8,202 bases of DNA from Bacteroidota bacterium (GTDB lineage Bacteria; Bacteroidota; Ignavibacteria; UBA10030; UBA8401): contig JALNZH010000166.1 of assembly GCA_023229405.1 (NCBI GenBank), positions 1 through 8,202 of the forward strand. The letters are read 5' to 3'. The notes beneath the pieces are model-generated. The model worked only from the letters and a program-made list of their open reading frames with translations. It had not been told where the DNA came from and made no database searches. The translations under genes were made by a program, and so were the position numbers. Positions 1 to 5,992 of this stretch are shown here, in pieces (within the stretch, counting starts at the first letter, position 1; every line of letters starts with the position of its first letter).

Positions 1-1180
1 GAACAGACACGATCATCGTTTCCCCGTCAACAAAAAGATTTCCCCGAGTCTCTTTATTCGTCCATGCTTCCACTATTAGTCCCCCACCGGCTGTCTCTCC
101 AGCAGCAAATATTTTCTGGTCAACAAATGCACTTTTATAATTCTCGGGTTTCAAGCTTTTTTGAGCAGCGGCAATCATTGACACCGGAACCGATGCTTCT
201 GCGCTTACAATAATTCTTCCATCACTCACCTGCCGAGCGTTCACAATAAACTTTACGGTATGTTCTTGTTCCCAATATGATCCGGAGATAACATATGGTG
301 CACTGTTTTGTTGAACTGCATCCCATTGAGCCACTTCCGGGAGTTTTTGTTCCATCACTGCATTGAAATAACGGGAAAATGAGCTCCCCATTTTTGTATC
401 CTGATAGACCAACGGTGCGACGAGTGTTTGAAGCTTCCCTATTTTTTTTTGATCTGCTTGATCCTTTAACTGATAGACAAGAAACCATGCAAGATCGTCA
501 ATGGTATTCAGCGGGCGTTGAACAAGTTTTGTGACCGCTTCACGAATCTGACCAACGGTAATTTCATTGGTTACAGCAAATTGTTGAAGTTCATTTATTG
601 AAGTTGAGATTTTAATACATGTGAAGATTGATTGCGATTCTTCCAGTTGACGAACAAGCGGATAACAGGAGAGGTATTCGTTCAGTGCCTGAGTGGATTT
701 ATTTTGTTCTTCCAAAGTTTTTGCTAAACGGACTTTCTCTTCGATTTCTTTTTTTAAAGAACCAACTTTTGATGAATAAAGAGAGACAAGATTATCTCTC
801 TCAACGTACACAAATGCGTGCATCACCTCTTCATCATCATCGTAATACGTCTCTGTCTGAAGTCCTTGAATTTCGAGACTCGAGGATGATTGTATTGCAC
901 TGAAAAAAAACGATGAGTATTGATCACCCGCCTCTTCTGTCTTTGTGGCAGCGGTTGATTGAATATTGACACGAACTTTCTCAATCAGGTTTTTTCGCGC
1001 ATTAGCACTTGCCATTTCTGTTGCATGCTCTTTTTCTGAACCGTTTGCGACCGCCGCTAATCCATACCCGGTAAGGAATTGATGTTCCTGATACTTCGAA
1101 CTTTTCCCTTGATTCACCACCCAATCAGGTGCTTTACTATATGCAACGGTCAGAGATAGAAAAATGAGCAATATTTTCAT
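1..1180 (-). CDS. Exported LPP20-like / DUF4384-like protein, 3' end cut by the window edge
   Basis: An open frame of 393 codons runs from ATG at 1180 to the window edge, so the C-terminus is missing. Residues 1-15 are a short hydrophobic leader (MKILLIFLSLTVAYS) with a plausible cleavage site before K16. There is no lipobox Cys, so it would be soluble or envelope-associated rather than a lipoprotein. Residues 17-130 begin with PDWV, continue with a GYGLAAV stretch and an Ala-rich helix (ASANARKNLIEKV), and resemble the LPP20 family. Residues 140-180 are charged and helical. Residues 260-350 include VISGSYW and a 'DGRIIVSAEASVPV' strand pair that recalls FlgO-like envelope proteins. The last visible residues (EAWTNKETRGNLFVDGETM) look like the start of DUF4384. 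A weak AAGAGA ribosome site lies 8-9 nt before the start. Function is unknown; proteins of this build are usually envelope-associated. Family assignment is by eye and moderate; the reading frame itself is secure. Confidence 0.8.
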   Translation of the reverse strand, partial: MKILLIFLSLTVAYSKAPDWVVNQGKSSKYQEHQFLTGYGLAAVANGSEKEHATEMASANARKNLIEKVRVNIQSTAATKTEEAGDQYSSFFFSAIQSSSSLEIQGLQTETYYDDDEEVMHAFVYVERDNLVSLYSSKVGSLKKEIEEKVRLAKTLEEQNKSTQALNEYLSCYPLVRQLEESQSIFTCIKISTSINELQQFAVTNEITVGQIREAVTKLVQRPLNTIDDLAWFLVYQLKDQADQKKIGKLQTLVAPLVYQDTKMGSSFSRYFNAVMEQKLPEVAQWDAVQQNSAPYVISGSYWEQEHTVKFIVNARQVSDGRIIVSAEASVPVSMIAAAQKSLKPENYKSAFVDQKIFAAGETAGGGLIVEAWTNKETRGNLFVDGETMIVSV

Positions 1181-1674
1181 AGTACGATCTCTTGAGAAAA
1201 TAGATCTGTTAGACAGTATGTGGTTTTCGTCAGGATTATACAAAAAGCATTGATAGTACCAGAGCATCACATTCACTCACCCGTAAACCAGAGGCGTACT
1301 TACACAAGCATCCCTGGAACCATCCCCATGGTCGATCAACTTTATACAGATTATTTAATAATTACTACATTTAAATACAATCACGCATGACCATAAATAT
1401 TGAATCAAAATGAGACACTATAGTATGAATATCTTGCGGTTCAACTTTCTACCTCTCCAAAAGTCCGCCCTGTTTACAGAGAACATTTCAATAAATAAAT
1501 TTAAATGTAAACAACTACGAAGTGGATCGTCGGTGCGAATCGGTCCGGGATTATGATAAACACTTATTGAGATTGATGATTTCGGAATGACTCTTATTGC
1601 ATTTTTATTCAGGTAAACTATTTCATCAACTATCACCGCTCGATGCTGATAGAATGGTCTGAAAGGAATGAGCA
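1181..1674. other. 494-bp intergenic stretch without a convincing gene
   Basis: This stretch separates the sensor gene from the LPP20-like gene. It holds the candidate -10 box at 1235-1240. An AT-rich region has 8-bp inverted arms, TGTTTACA at 1471-1478 and TGTAAACA at 1506-1513, with no T-tract that would make it a terminator. An 85-codon minus-strand reading frame (1675-1418) starts in a TAATG overlap with the sensor stop. It has no ribosome site, no recognisable domain and an irregular composition, so I do not call it a gene. No intrinsic terminator was found for the upstream operon. Confidence 0.5.
1235..1240 (-). promoter_or_regulatory. Candidate -10 box for the LPP20-like gene
   Basis: A perfect TATAAT on the minus strand lies 54 nt upstream of the ATG at 1180. 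No good TTGACA-like box sits 16-18 nt further upstream, so this is only a candidate. It fits the 494-bp gap, which implies that the gene has its own promoter. Confidence 0.35.
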
Positions 1675-3009
1675 TTACGGAGATTTTTTGTTTATTGATG
1701 GTAAATCGCCCACAAATTTTGATGCACAGTCCGGGCAGAGACTGTGCGAAAACTTTGCTTCAGAATGATCGTGAATATACTGTTCAAGCACATTCCAGCC
1801 GCCTTGATCGTCGCGAATTTTCTTGCAAGACGCACAAATGGGAAGCAATCCGCTTAACGTATTGATCTTTGTTGTGGAAACATTCAGCTCTTGGATAAGT
1901 TTGATTCTCTCTTCCTCGGCCTTTATGTCGGAGGAAATATCATCAATAATGAGCAACATCGATTTTAACTGTTCCGATGAAACCGAATGCCTGACAATAC
2001 TTGTTAACGTCAACCGCAGAATGATATCGTCAGGCTGATTTTCCATGGTGCTCTGATTTACCGGAAGGCGTATTTCCACATCATAGAATTCTTTCCCGTA
2101 TAAGATTGACTGGATGGTTTCTTGAGGAAAGCCGAGGTTCTCCAATACTTGTTGAAGAACATGGCCTTCGACGGTATTGGGAAGAACCTGAAAGAGCCGG
2201 CAAAAGCTTTTGTTTACCGATACGACACGAAACGAATTATCGATCGTCACTAACGCGGAGGGAATTGTGGCGAGAAGATCTTCGTTAAATCTTTTACTCT
2301 CCAACAATGCTGATGTTTTGTCGTTAAGTTTCCCCACCATGGCGTTGAAGGTACGTGTAAGAACTCCTATTTCATCCTTCGTATTGACTTCGATCGTTTC
2401 GTACGCTTCATCTTTTGAAAAACTTACAGCGGCATGAGCAATCTTGACCAAAGGTTCGGTCAGCTTCGATGTCATTATCCAAATTAAAAAAGAAATAAGA
2501 ATCACAGAAGAGAATCCGATCAGATATGATAATTGCCGTATCTCGCCGAGACGTTCGTCAATCTCATTTGTAGAAAATCCGAGAAGAAGTTCACCGAGCA
2601 GATTGCCTTCAAAGATAATTGGCTGGCGTAATCGAACAATCGACGACTCCACCTGGATCCTCGGAAGATTCCTGAGAAAAACCACATCCGGAAAATATTC
2701 TGTGCGGTTATCCACTGCAATGACATCGCTCAGCGTATCAAGGATAATAATATACAGGAGTTCCTTATTTCGTTTTACTTGTGCAACGCCTTCACGGATA
2801 AGAGTGTAGTTCTCTGTCGACAATCCCACTGCAAGACCAAATGAAGCAGCCATTGCCTGTTCTGTATACCGTTCCAACAATGCATCTTCAAATATTATCG
2901 ACAGTTGTTTTGGATAATAAATCATGAAGATAAATATTACCGGAACGACAATAAGGAGTGAAAGCGCCGTAAATTTCGTCTTGAGTGAATATAGTGTATC
3001 TGCGCGCAT
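1675..3009 (-). CDS. Membrane sensor: periplasmic domain, HAMP, PAS and C-terminal Cys4 domain, no kinase
   Basis: A 444-aa inner-membrane signalling protein. Residues 13-32 form transmembrane helix 1. Residues 33-160 form a periplasmic sensing region with a Cache-like last strand (FEGNLLGELLLGFS). Residues 161-181 form helix 2. Residues 182-235 are a HAMP linker (TEPLVKIAHA, then DEIGVLTRTFNAM). Residues 242-362 look like a PAS domain. A short helix (364-385) leads into a C-terminal module with ICASCKKIRDDQGGW and FSHSLCPDC. C392, C395, C425 and C428 are the likely metal ligands. This Cys4 module is known as a tail on many PAS proteins and response regulators, and its function is unclear. 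There is no HATPase, GGDEF, EAL, PP2C or methyl-accepting domain, so the output is unknown and probably acts through a partner. The gene starts 8 bp after the binding-protein stop without a visible ribosome site, so translational coupling is likely. Automatic annotation may wrongly call it a histidine kinase. Confidence 0.9.
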   Translation of the reverse strand: MRADTLYSLKTKFTALSLLIVVPVIFIFMIYYPKQLSIIFEDALLERYTEQAMAASFGLAVGLSTENYTLIREGVAQVKRNKELLYIIILDTLSDVIAVDNRTEYFPDVVFLRNLPRIQVESSIVRLRQPIIFEGNLLGELLLGFSTNEIDERLGEIRQLSYLIGFSSVILISFLIWIMTSKLTEPLVKIAHAAVSFSKDEAYETIEVNTKDEIGVLTRTFNAMVGKLNDKTSALLESKRFNEDLLATIPSALVTIDNSFRVVSVNKSFCRLFQVLPNTVEGHVLQQVLENLGFPQETIQSILYGKEFYDVEIRLPVNQSTMENQPDDIILRLTLTSIVRHSVSSEQLKSMLLIIDDISSDIKAEEERIKLIQELNVSTTKINTLSGLLPICASCKKIRDDQGGWNVLEQYIHDHSEAKFSHSLCPDCASKFVGDLPSINKKSP

Positions 3010-3017
3010 ACGGAAAT

Positions 3018-3476
3018 TTATTTTAATTGGTATGCTGGATCATTCGACATACGTCCATCGAGAGTAACTGTTTTTACAGTCGACGGCAATTCTTTTTTTT
3101 CAATGTAGGCAATGGCCCAGCGATGTGTCGCAACGAAGTGAATGATCTCACTCTCCGATGACAGCACAGCCGGAGGATAGATACTTCCAATCACAATCTT
3201 TTGAACCCACCCTTTTCGCACTATCGCCGGCGATTTTCTCAAAATTGTTGCATAGAACTGTTCTCGTACGTTAGTAGCAATTTTCCAGTCAACAAGTTGA
3301 ATGGAATTGCCTTCATCCCAAACTGCTTTGTCGGCTGTGAAAATGTTTTTGAGATCGATGGAAGAAAGATTAACGATTGGGTTTTCGGAGTTCACGATGA
3401 CAACGATGTTTTGAGCATGTAGTGATATGCTCAAAACAAAAATAGAGAAGATCATTAAACGTATGCTGGTACACAT
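3018..3476 (-). CDS. Small PstS-like periplasmic binding protein
   Basis: A 152-aa secreted protein. The signal peptide spans residues 1-21 (hydrophobic core MIFSIFVLSISL, cleavage after HA, before Q22). The mature part starts with a strand of the type 'IVVIVNSENPI', followed by LSSIDLKNIFTADKAVWDEG, then REQFYATILRKSPA, W90, PPAV and a 'HRWAIAYIEK' segment. This order matches the short 'phosphate ABC transporter substrate-binding'-type proteins (PBP_like_2 superfamily). They have about half the length of true PstS and are normally encoded away from pst transporters. No ABC permease or ATPase lies nearby, so a role in sensing or ligand capture is more likely than transport. The ligand cannot be read from the sequence; phosphate or another oxyanion is only a guess from the family. 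The gene lies between a porin-like gene (15-bp gap) and the sensor (8-bp gap). Confidence 0.85.
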   Translation of the reverse strand: MCTSIRLMIFSIFVLSISLHAQNIVVIVNSENPIVNLSSIDLKNIFTADKAVWDEGNSIQLVDWKIATNVREQFYATILRKSPAIVRKGWVQKIVIGSIYPPAVLSSESEIIHFVATHRWAIAYIEKKELPSTVKTVTLDGRMSNDPAYQLK

Positions 3477-3485
3477 TTCCGGAAG

Positions 3486-3491
3486 TCCTTT
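3486..3491 (-). promoter_or_regulatory. Ribosome binding site of the PstS-like gene
   Basis: AAAGGA lies 9 nt upstream of the ATG at 3476, immediately after the TAG stop of the porin-like gene (3494-3492). It supports the chosen start and shows that the two genes are read from one message. Confidence 0.7.
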
Positions 3492-4538
3492 CTAAAAAAG
3501 GATGGAAATACCCATAAATATATTGGAATTATCGTTGACACCAGGACGGGCATAGGTATCCATGACGTACTGAACTTTCAGAGCCGTTCGCCAGATTGGT
3601 TTGTACGTAATACCAATAGAGTACCGTTTCTGAATGTGCGATAATTTAATGTGTGCATCGTCGCGGAGATAATCAAACAGAATGTACGGTGTGATGGTCT
3701 CATTCATAGTATGCGATGCAATCACAAAAAATGTTGCTTTAAAGAACTTGTTACCATTGATCACAGCAAATCCCGGCATTAATTCTGATCTTATCTCGAA
3801 ATTGCCGATGGACAAAAGAAAATCCGTGCCATACAACGTATGCTCTTCTTTTTTATTATTCTCATATTCTTCCAACCCGGACTTCCAGGCAGAGACTCCC
3901 ATAGTTACTTCGTCGGAGAATCCTATGCCAAAGCGTGCACCGTAATCTTTTCCGTTGTTGAGATCAATGGACGTTTCTCCTTCAACACCCTTTCCGTTCC
4001 CCGTAAATGCTGCATATTCTAGTTGAATTGAACCGAAATCGGTCGTGCCGAAAATAAGGAAGTTTGTATACATAGGCATGAAATCGACCTCTTCGAATCC
4101 TTCGTCGAACACTGAAGGGGGAAGAACTCCGAGATGGGTCGGCGATGCGTCTCGTATTTGATTGAAAACACCAAACGGAGTAGTAATAATCCCTCCCCGC
4201 ATTTTCAACGCATCTGAAATTGTGTATTGTGACCATGCTTCAAAGAGTTGAAAGTTTCCGGTTTCATGTTCGGTACTAAATCCATTGCTGAACTCAATAT
4301 TTGCAAAGACCTTGAATCGGCCGAACTCGGTACTTGGCAACAGATTGAAACGCTGAGTGAGGAATGTGAATTTGCCCTCCGTAGTACTGAGCATTGTGTC
4401 GCCTACAGATATCTCCCGCTCGCCCAGCCATGCAACGCCAACATCGATATATCCTGATATGTCGAACGTTCGATCCTGCGAGTAAACATTTTGCATGAAT
4501 GCAGTGATAATGACTACAATGAGAATGACACCTCGCAT
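3492..4538 (-). CDS. Porin-like outer-membrane beta-barrel protein
   Basis: A 348-aa exported protein. The frame is open up to an ATG at 4601, but the start at 4538 is preferred. It has a strong Shine-Dalgarno site (GGTGGAGG, 4550-4543) 4 nt upstream and puts the signal peptide at the N-terminus (MRGVILIVVIITAFMQNVYS, then QDRTF); the 21 extra residues upstream would spoil it. The mature chain starts with an amphipathic strand (FDISGYIDVGVAWL) and alternates short polar turns with strands throughout. It contains a porin-type stretch near the middle ('MRGGIITTPFGVFNQIRDAS', then PPSVFDEGFEEVDF) and ends in Phe (MGISILF), the usual recognition signal of outer-membrane barrels. It resembles the OprO/OprP-like and other FCB-group porins in outline only. 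It is the first gene of the three-gene unit and probably admits the solute that the binding protein captures. The substrate is unknown. Confidence 0.85.
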   Translation of the reverse strand: MRGVILIVVIITAFMQNVYSQDRTFDISGYIDVGVAWLGEREISVGDTMLSTTEGKFTFLTQRFNLLPSTEFGRFKVFANIEFSNGFSTEHETGNFQLFEAWSQYTISDALKMRGGIITTPFGVFNQIRDASPTHLGVLPPSVFDEGFEEVDFMPMYTNFLIFGTTDFGSIQLEYAAFTGNGKGVEGETSIDLNNGKDYGARFGIGFSDEVTMGVSAWKSGLEEYENNKKEEHTLYGTDFLLSIGNFEIRSELMPGFAVINGNKFFKATFFVIASHTMNETITPYILFDYLRDDAHIKLSHIQKRYSIGITYKPIWRTALKVQYVMDTYARPGVNDNSNIFMGISILF

Positions 4539-4541
4539 ACA

Positions 4542-4550
4542 CCCTCCACC
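4542..4550 (-). promoter_or_regulatory. Strong ribosome binding site that decides the porin start
   Basis: On the minus strand GGTGGAGGG precedes the ATG at 4538 with 3-4 nt spacing. No comparable site precedes the alternative ATG at 4601. A TTGACA hexamer at 4583-4578 lies between the two starts and could be a -35 box, but no good -10 box follows at 16-18 nt. Confidence 0.75.
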
Positions 4551-4656
4551 ATAATGAATTCTGCCAATACATTTGTTTGTCAAGAGCAAAATTTGATCCA
4601 TACATAATATCCAAATAAATATACTGTATTTCCGTCTATTTTAATATGTTACATTT

Positions 4657-5009
4657 TCACTTTTGAGAAACGCATCGTTGAGCGTCTTCAAGTAAGGCAA
4701 TAATGTCCTTCATTTTCTCGCAATTCGCCCCCATTTCCGTAAACCTTTTTATCTGAAATTTCCAGGTATGATGTACAATGCTTCTATCGTCATAAACCAA
4801 TACACAATAATATATTTGCCCACAGTGCCTGTTTCAATATCAACATGTCGAAGTAAATGTCGGGATTTCCTTTTAATGTATTTATGCGGAAGTGTGAGAA
4901 TCGTATCGGTATTTTTTGTGGGATGGTTGAAGTGGTAGCCAATGTACAGCCTCTTCGCGATAATCCTCATCTATGGAATGACATTGAGATAAGATTTTTG
5001 AGATAGCTT
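4657..5009 (-). pseudogene. Possible decayed gene in shifted frames, cut by the mobile element
   Basis: No intact gene lies here, but the minus strand has three protein-like open stretches. From 5009 one frame reads EAISKILSQCHSIDED and EEAVHWLPLQ and stops near 4885. A second frame, entered around the A6 run near 4915, reads LRHVDIETGTVGKYIIV. The first frame then opens again near 4805 and reads YDDRSIVHHTWKFQIKRF and KMKDIIALLEDAQR, ending in TGA at 4659-4657. Joined with two frame changes they give about 115 residues of normal-looking composition. The upstream end coincides with the CTAG edge of the MITE-like element. I do not recognise the family. A chance series of open stretches remains possible. 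Confidence 0.3.
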
Positions 5010-5045
5010 CTAGTGTCCTGTATCGAAAAACCTTTTAATAAGTCG
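5010..5045 (+). repeat. Left terminal inverted repeat of the MITE-like element
   Basis: The first 13 bases are exactly complementary to 5255-5267. The outer arm is followed by a diverged middle part and an inner perfect 7-mer, TAAGTCG at 5039-5045, at the same distance from the end as in the right repeat. Confidence 0.75.
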
Positions 5046-5100
5046 GGCCAAATATTCAAACCAATGTAATAAACTCACGACACTCAATTTAAAAAACTAA

Positions 5101-5234
5101 CCGTCATTCCCGCATGTTTCTGGCGGGAATCCAATATTTAGATGCCCGACAAAATCTCCGCTTTTTGAGTCCCGCCACGGCGAAGTCCCCAAAGGCGGGA
5201 CATTCGGCCAACGGCCTCGTTGGGGGGATGACGA
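5101..5234. repeat. Inner GC-rich palindromic repeat cluster within the element
   Basis: This part has its own inverted ends: CGTCATTCCCGC at 5102-5113 against CGTCATCCCCCC read from 5233 on the other strand. Three hairpins follow. ATTCCCGC/GCGGGAAT (5106-5113 and 5123-5130, 9-nt loop). GTCCCGCC/GGCGGGAC (5169-5176 and 5194-5201). CCAACG/CGTTGG (5208-5213 and 5218-5223). The CGTCATTCCCGC motif with a GCGGGAAT partner is a type of dispersed intergenic repeat common in many bacterial genomes. It may be a separate repeat nested in the larger element. Confidence 0.6.
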
Positions 5235-5267
5235 CTTAGTTAAGGTATTATTGGTACAGGACACTAG
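5232..5267 (-). repeat. Right terminal inverted repeat of the MITE-like element
   Basis: Read on the minus strand from 5267 it begins CTAGTGTCCTGTA like the left end and ends with TAAGTCG at 5238-5232. Both ends are the same length, which argues for a true terminal repeat instead of a chance palindrome. Confidence 0.75.
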
Positions 5268-5285
5268 TTTCGCGTCGATGGGTTG

Positions 5286-5308
5286 TTCCTCTCCCAATGG
5301 GAGAGGAA
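5286..5308. repeat. Perfect palindrome with 10-bp arms and 3-nt loop
   Basis: TTCCTCTCCC and GGGAGAGGAA flank the loop AAT. It lies 76 bp downstream of the stop of the 202-aa barrel gene. Neither strand has a T-tract after the stem, so it is not a standard intrinsic terminator, although such a stem could still protect or end a transcript. CCTCTCCC/GGGAGAGG hairpins of this kind are often dispersed genomic repeats. Confidence 0.7.
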
Positions 5309-5383
5309 TACATGGAGAGAGGTGTGGTGGTACGATATTTATTTTGGTTCTCTACCGAAGACTTTTCAAGATTGTTGTGACGG

Positions 5384-5992
5384 TTAAAACGTAAACGCCG
5401 AAGTCATACCGACAGATATTTCGTGAAACTCTTTCCCGTTGAAATATCTGTTATACCGATAGGTCAATCCGTACGTATGCTCAGGAATAAACCCGAAATA
5501 TCCGATCCACGGAGATTTCAACCATACCCCCGTCCCGAAAGTAAATCCTCTCTTCGGGAAATCGGTCAACAGTCCGGCACTGATATGCAAACCAGAGAGA
5601 AAGATTTTTCGACGATCTACATAGTTGAAATGGAAATCACGCTTTAGTTCAGTACGAAACAGATTCCGTACGTTGGAGTTAACCACAAACGTGTAACTCA
5701 ATCCTATCCGCCAGTCCGAAAAAATAGCAGTCTCTCTCTTCTCTCCAATCCCGAATCCGCTCTCAATTGCGAATGCTCCGTACTGCACACCGTCTATCAT
5801 CACAATACTGATACTCGGTGGAATTGCGCTCACCACAGTGCCAATGATGGCAAATGGAATAACAATACCTGCAATTGCGATGAGTGCAATGTTTTCTTCG
5901 GTGGTCGTACTCTCAACATTCGTGGTGTCTTGCGCCGAGGCATCATGGGACATCAACATCAGAACCAATAGCATCGTTATTGTACGATTCAT
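5384..5992 (-). CDS. Secreted, probably outer-membrane, 202-aa protein of unknown function
   Basis: The protein has a signal peptide (residues 1-20, MNRTITMLLVLMLMSHDASA, then QDTTN) and a polar Thr/Glu-rich linker (22-34). A hydrophobic segment follows (35-57, with IALIAIAGIVIPFAII) that could be a membrane anchor or plug. Residues 62-202 alternate in a beta-rich pattern with many aromatic residues and end in Phe (MTSAFTF), as expected of a small outer-membrane barrel. I do not recognise the family. Its ATG overlaps the stop of the CBM9-like gene by 4 bp (ATGA) and has no good ribosome site of its own, so its translation is probably coupled to that gene. The combination of a hydrophobic helix and a barrel-like C-terminus is unusual. 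An alternative reading is an inner-membrane-anchored periplasmic protein. Confidence 0.8.
   Translation of the reverse strand: MNRTITMLLVLMLMSHDASAQDTTNVESTTTEENIALIAIAGIVIPFAIIGTVVSAIPPSISIVMIDGVQYGAFAIESGFGIGEKRETAIFSDWRIGLSYTFVVNSNVRNLFRTELKRDFHFNYVDRRKIFLSGLHISAGLLTDFPKRGFTFGTGVWLKSPWIGYFGFIPEHTYGLTYRYNRYFNGKEFHEISVGMTSAFTF

Larger units (their letters stand above)
5010..5267. mobile_element. MITE-like non-autonomous element, 258 bp
   Basis: The element is bounded by a perfect 13-bp inverted repeat: CTAGTGTCCTGTA at 5010-5022 and its exact complement at 5255-5267. Similarity continues inward without gaps to position 36 (27 of 36 positions match), ending in a perfect TAAGTCG / CGACTTA pair. 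The first four bases, CTAG, are self-complementary, so they may be a 4-bp target duplication instead of part of the repeat. A CTAG/YTAR target is known for some IS5-group elements, but I cannot assign a family from this. It encodes no transposase and would need one supplied in trans. The interior holds several GC-rich hairpins. It lies between the CBM9/barrel pair and the porin operon, next to a possible decayed gene. Confidence 0.75.

Noticed and set aside
1471..1513. Terminator for the porin/binding-protein/sensor operon
   Set aside because: The arms are 8 bp of AT-rich sequence with a 27-nt spacer and no T-tract, more than 150 bp after the stop.
1515..1553. tRNA-like T-arm (CGGTGCGAATCGG) that gives the peptide NPGPIRTDDPL on the minus strand
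   Set aside because: The supposed T-stem arms do not pair, there is no D-arm or matching 5' acceptor strand upstream, and the rest is AT-rich. At most it is a chance match or a very old remnant.
4578..4583. TTGACA on the minus strand as the porin operon promoter
   Set aside because: No acceptable -10 box at 16-18 nt; the best hexamer (CATTAT) is 21 nt away.
4539..4601. Longer start of the porin-like gene at ATG 4601
   Set aside because: No ribosome site there, and the extra 21 residues would bury the signal peptide. The start at 4538 has a strong Shine-Dalgarno site.
4749..4970. 73-codon minus-strand frame as an intact small gene
   Set aside because: No ribosome site and no recognisable family. 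Its middle part fits better as one piece of a frameshifted remnant.
5097..5297. 66-codon minus-strand frame across the MITE-like element
   Set aside because: It reads through inverted repeats and hairpins, starts at TTG inside a palindrome and has no ribosome site.
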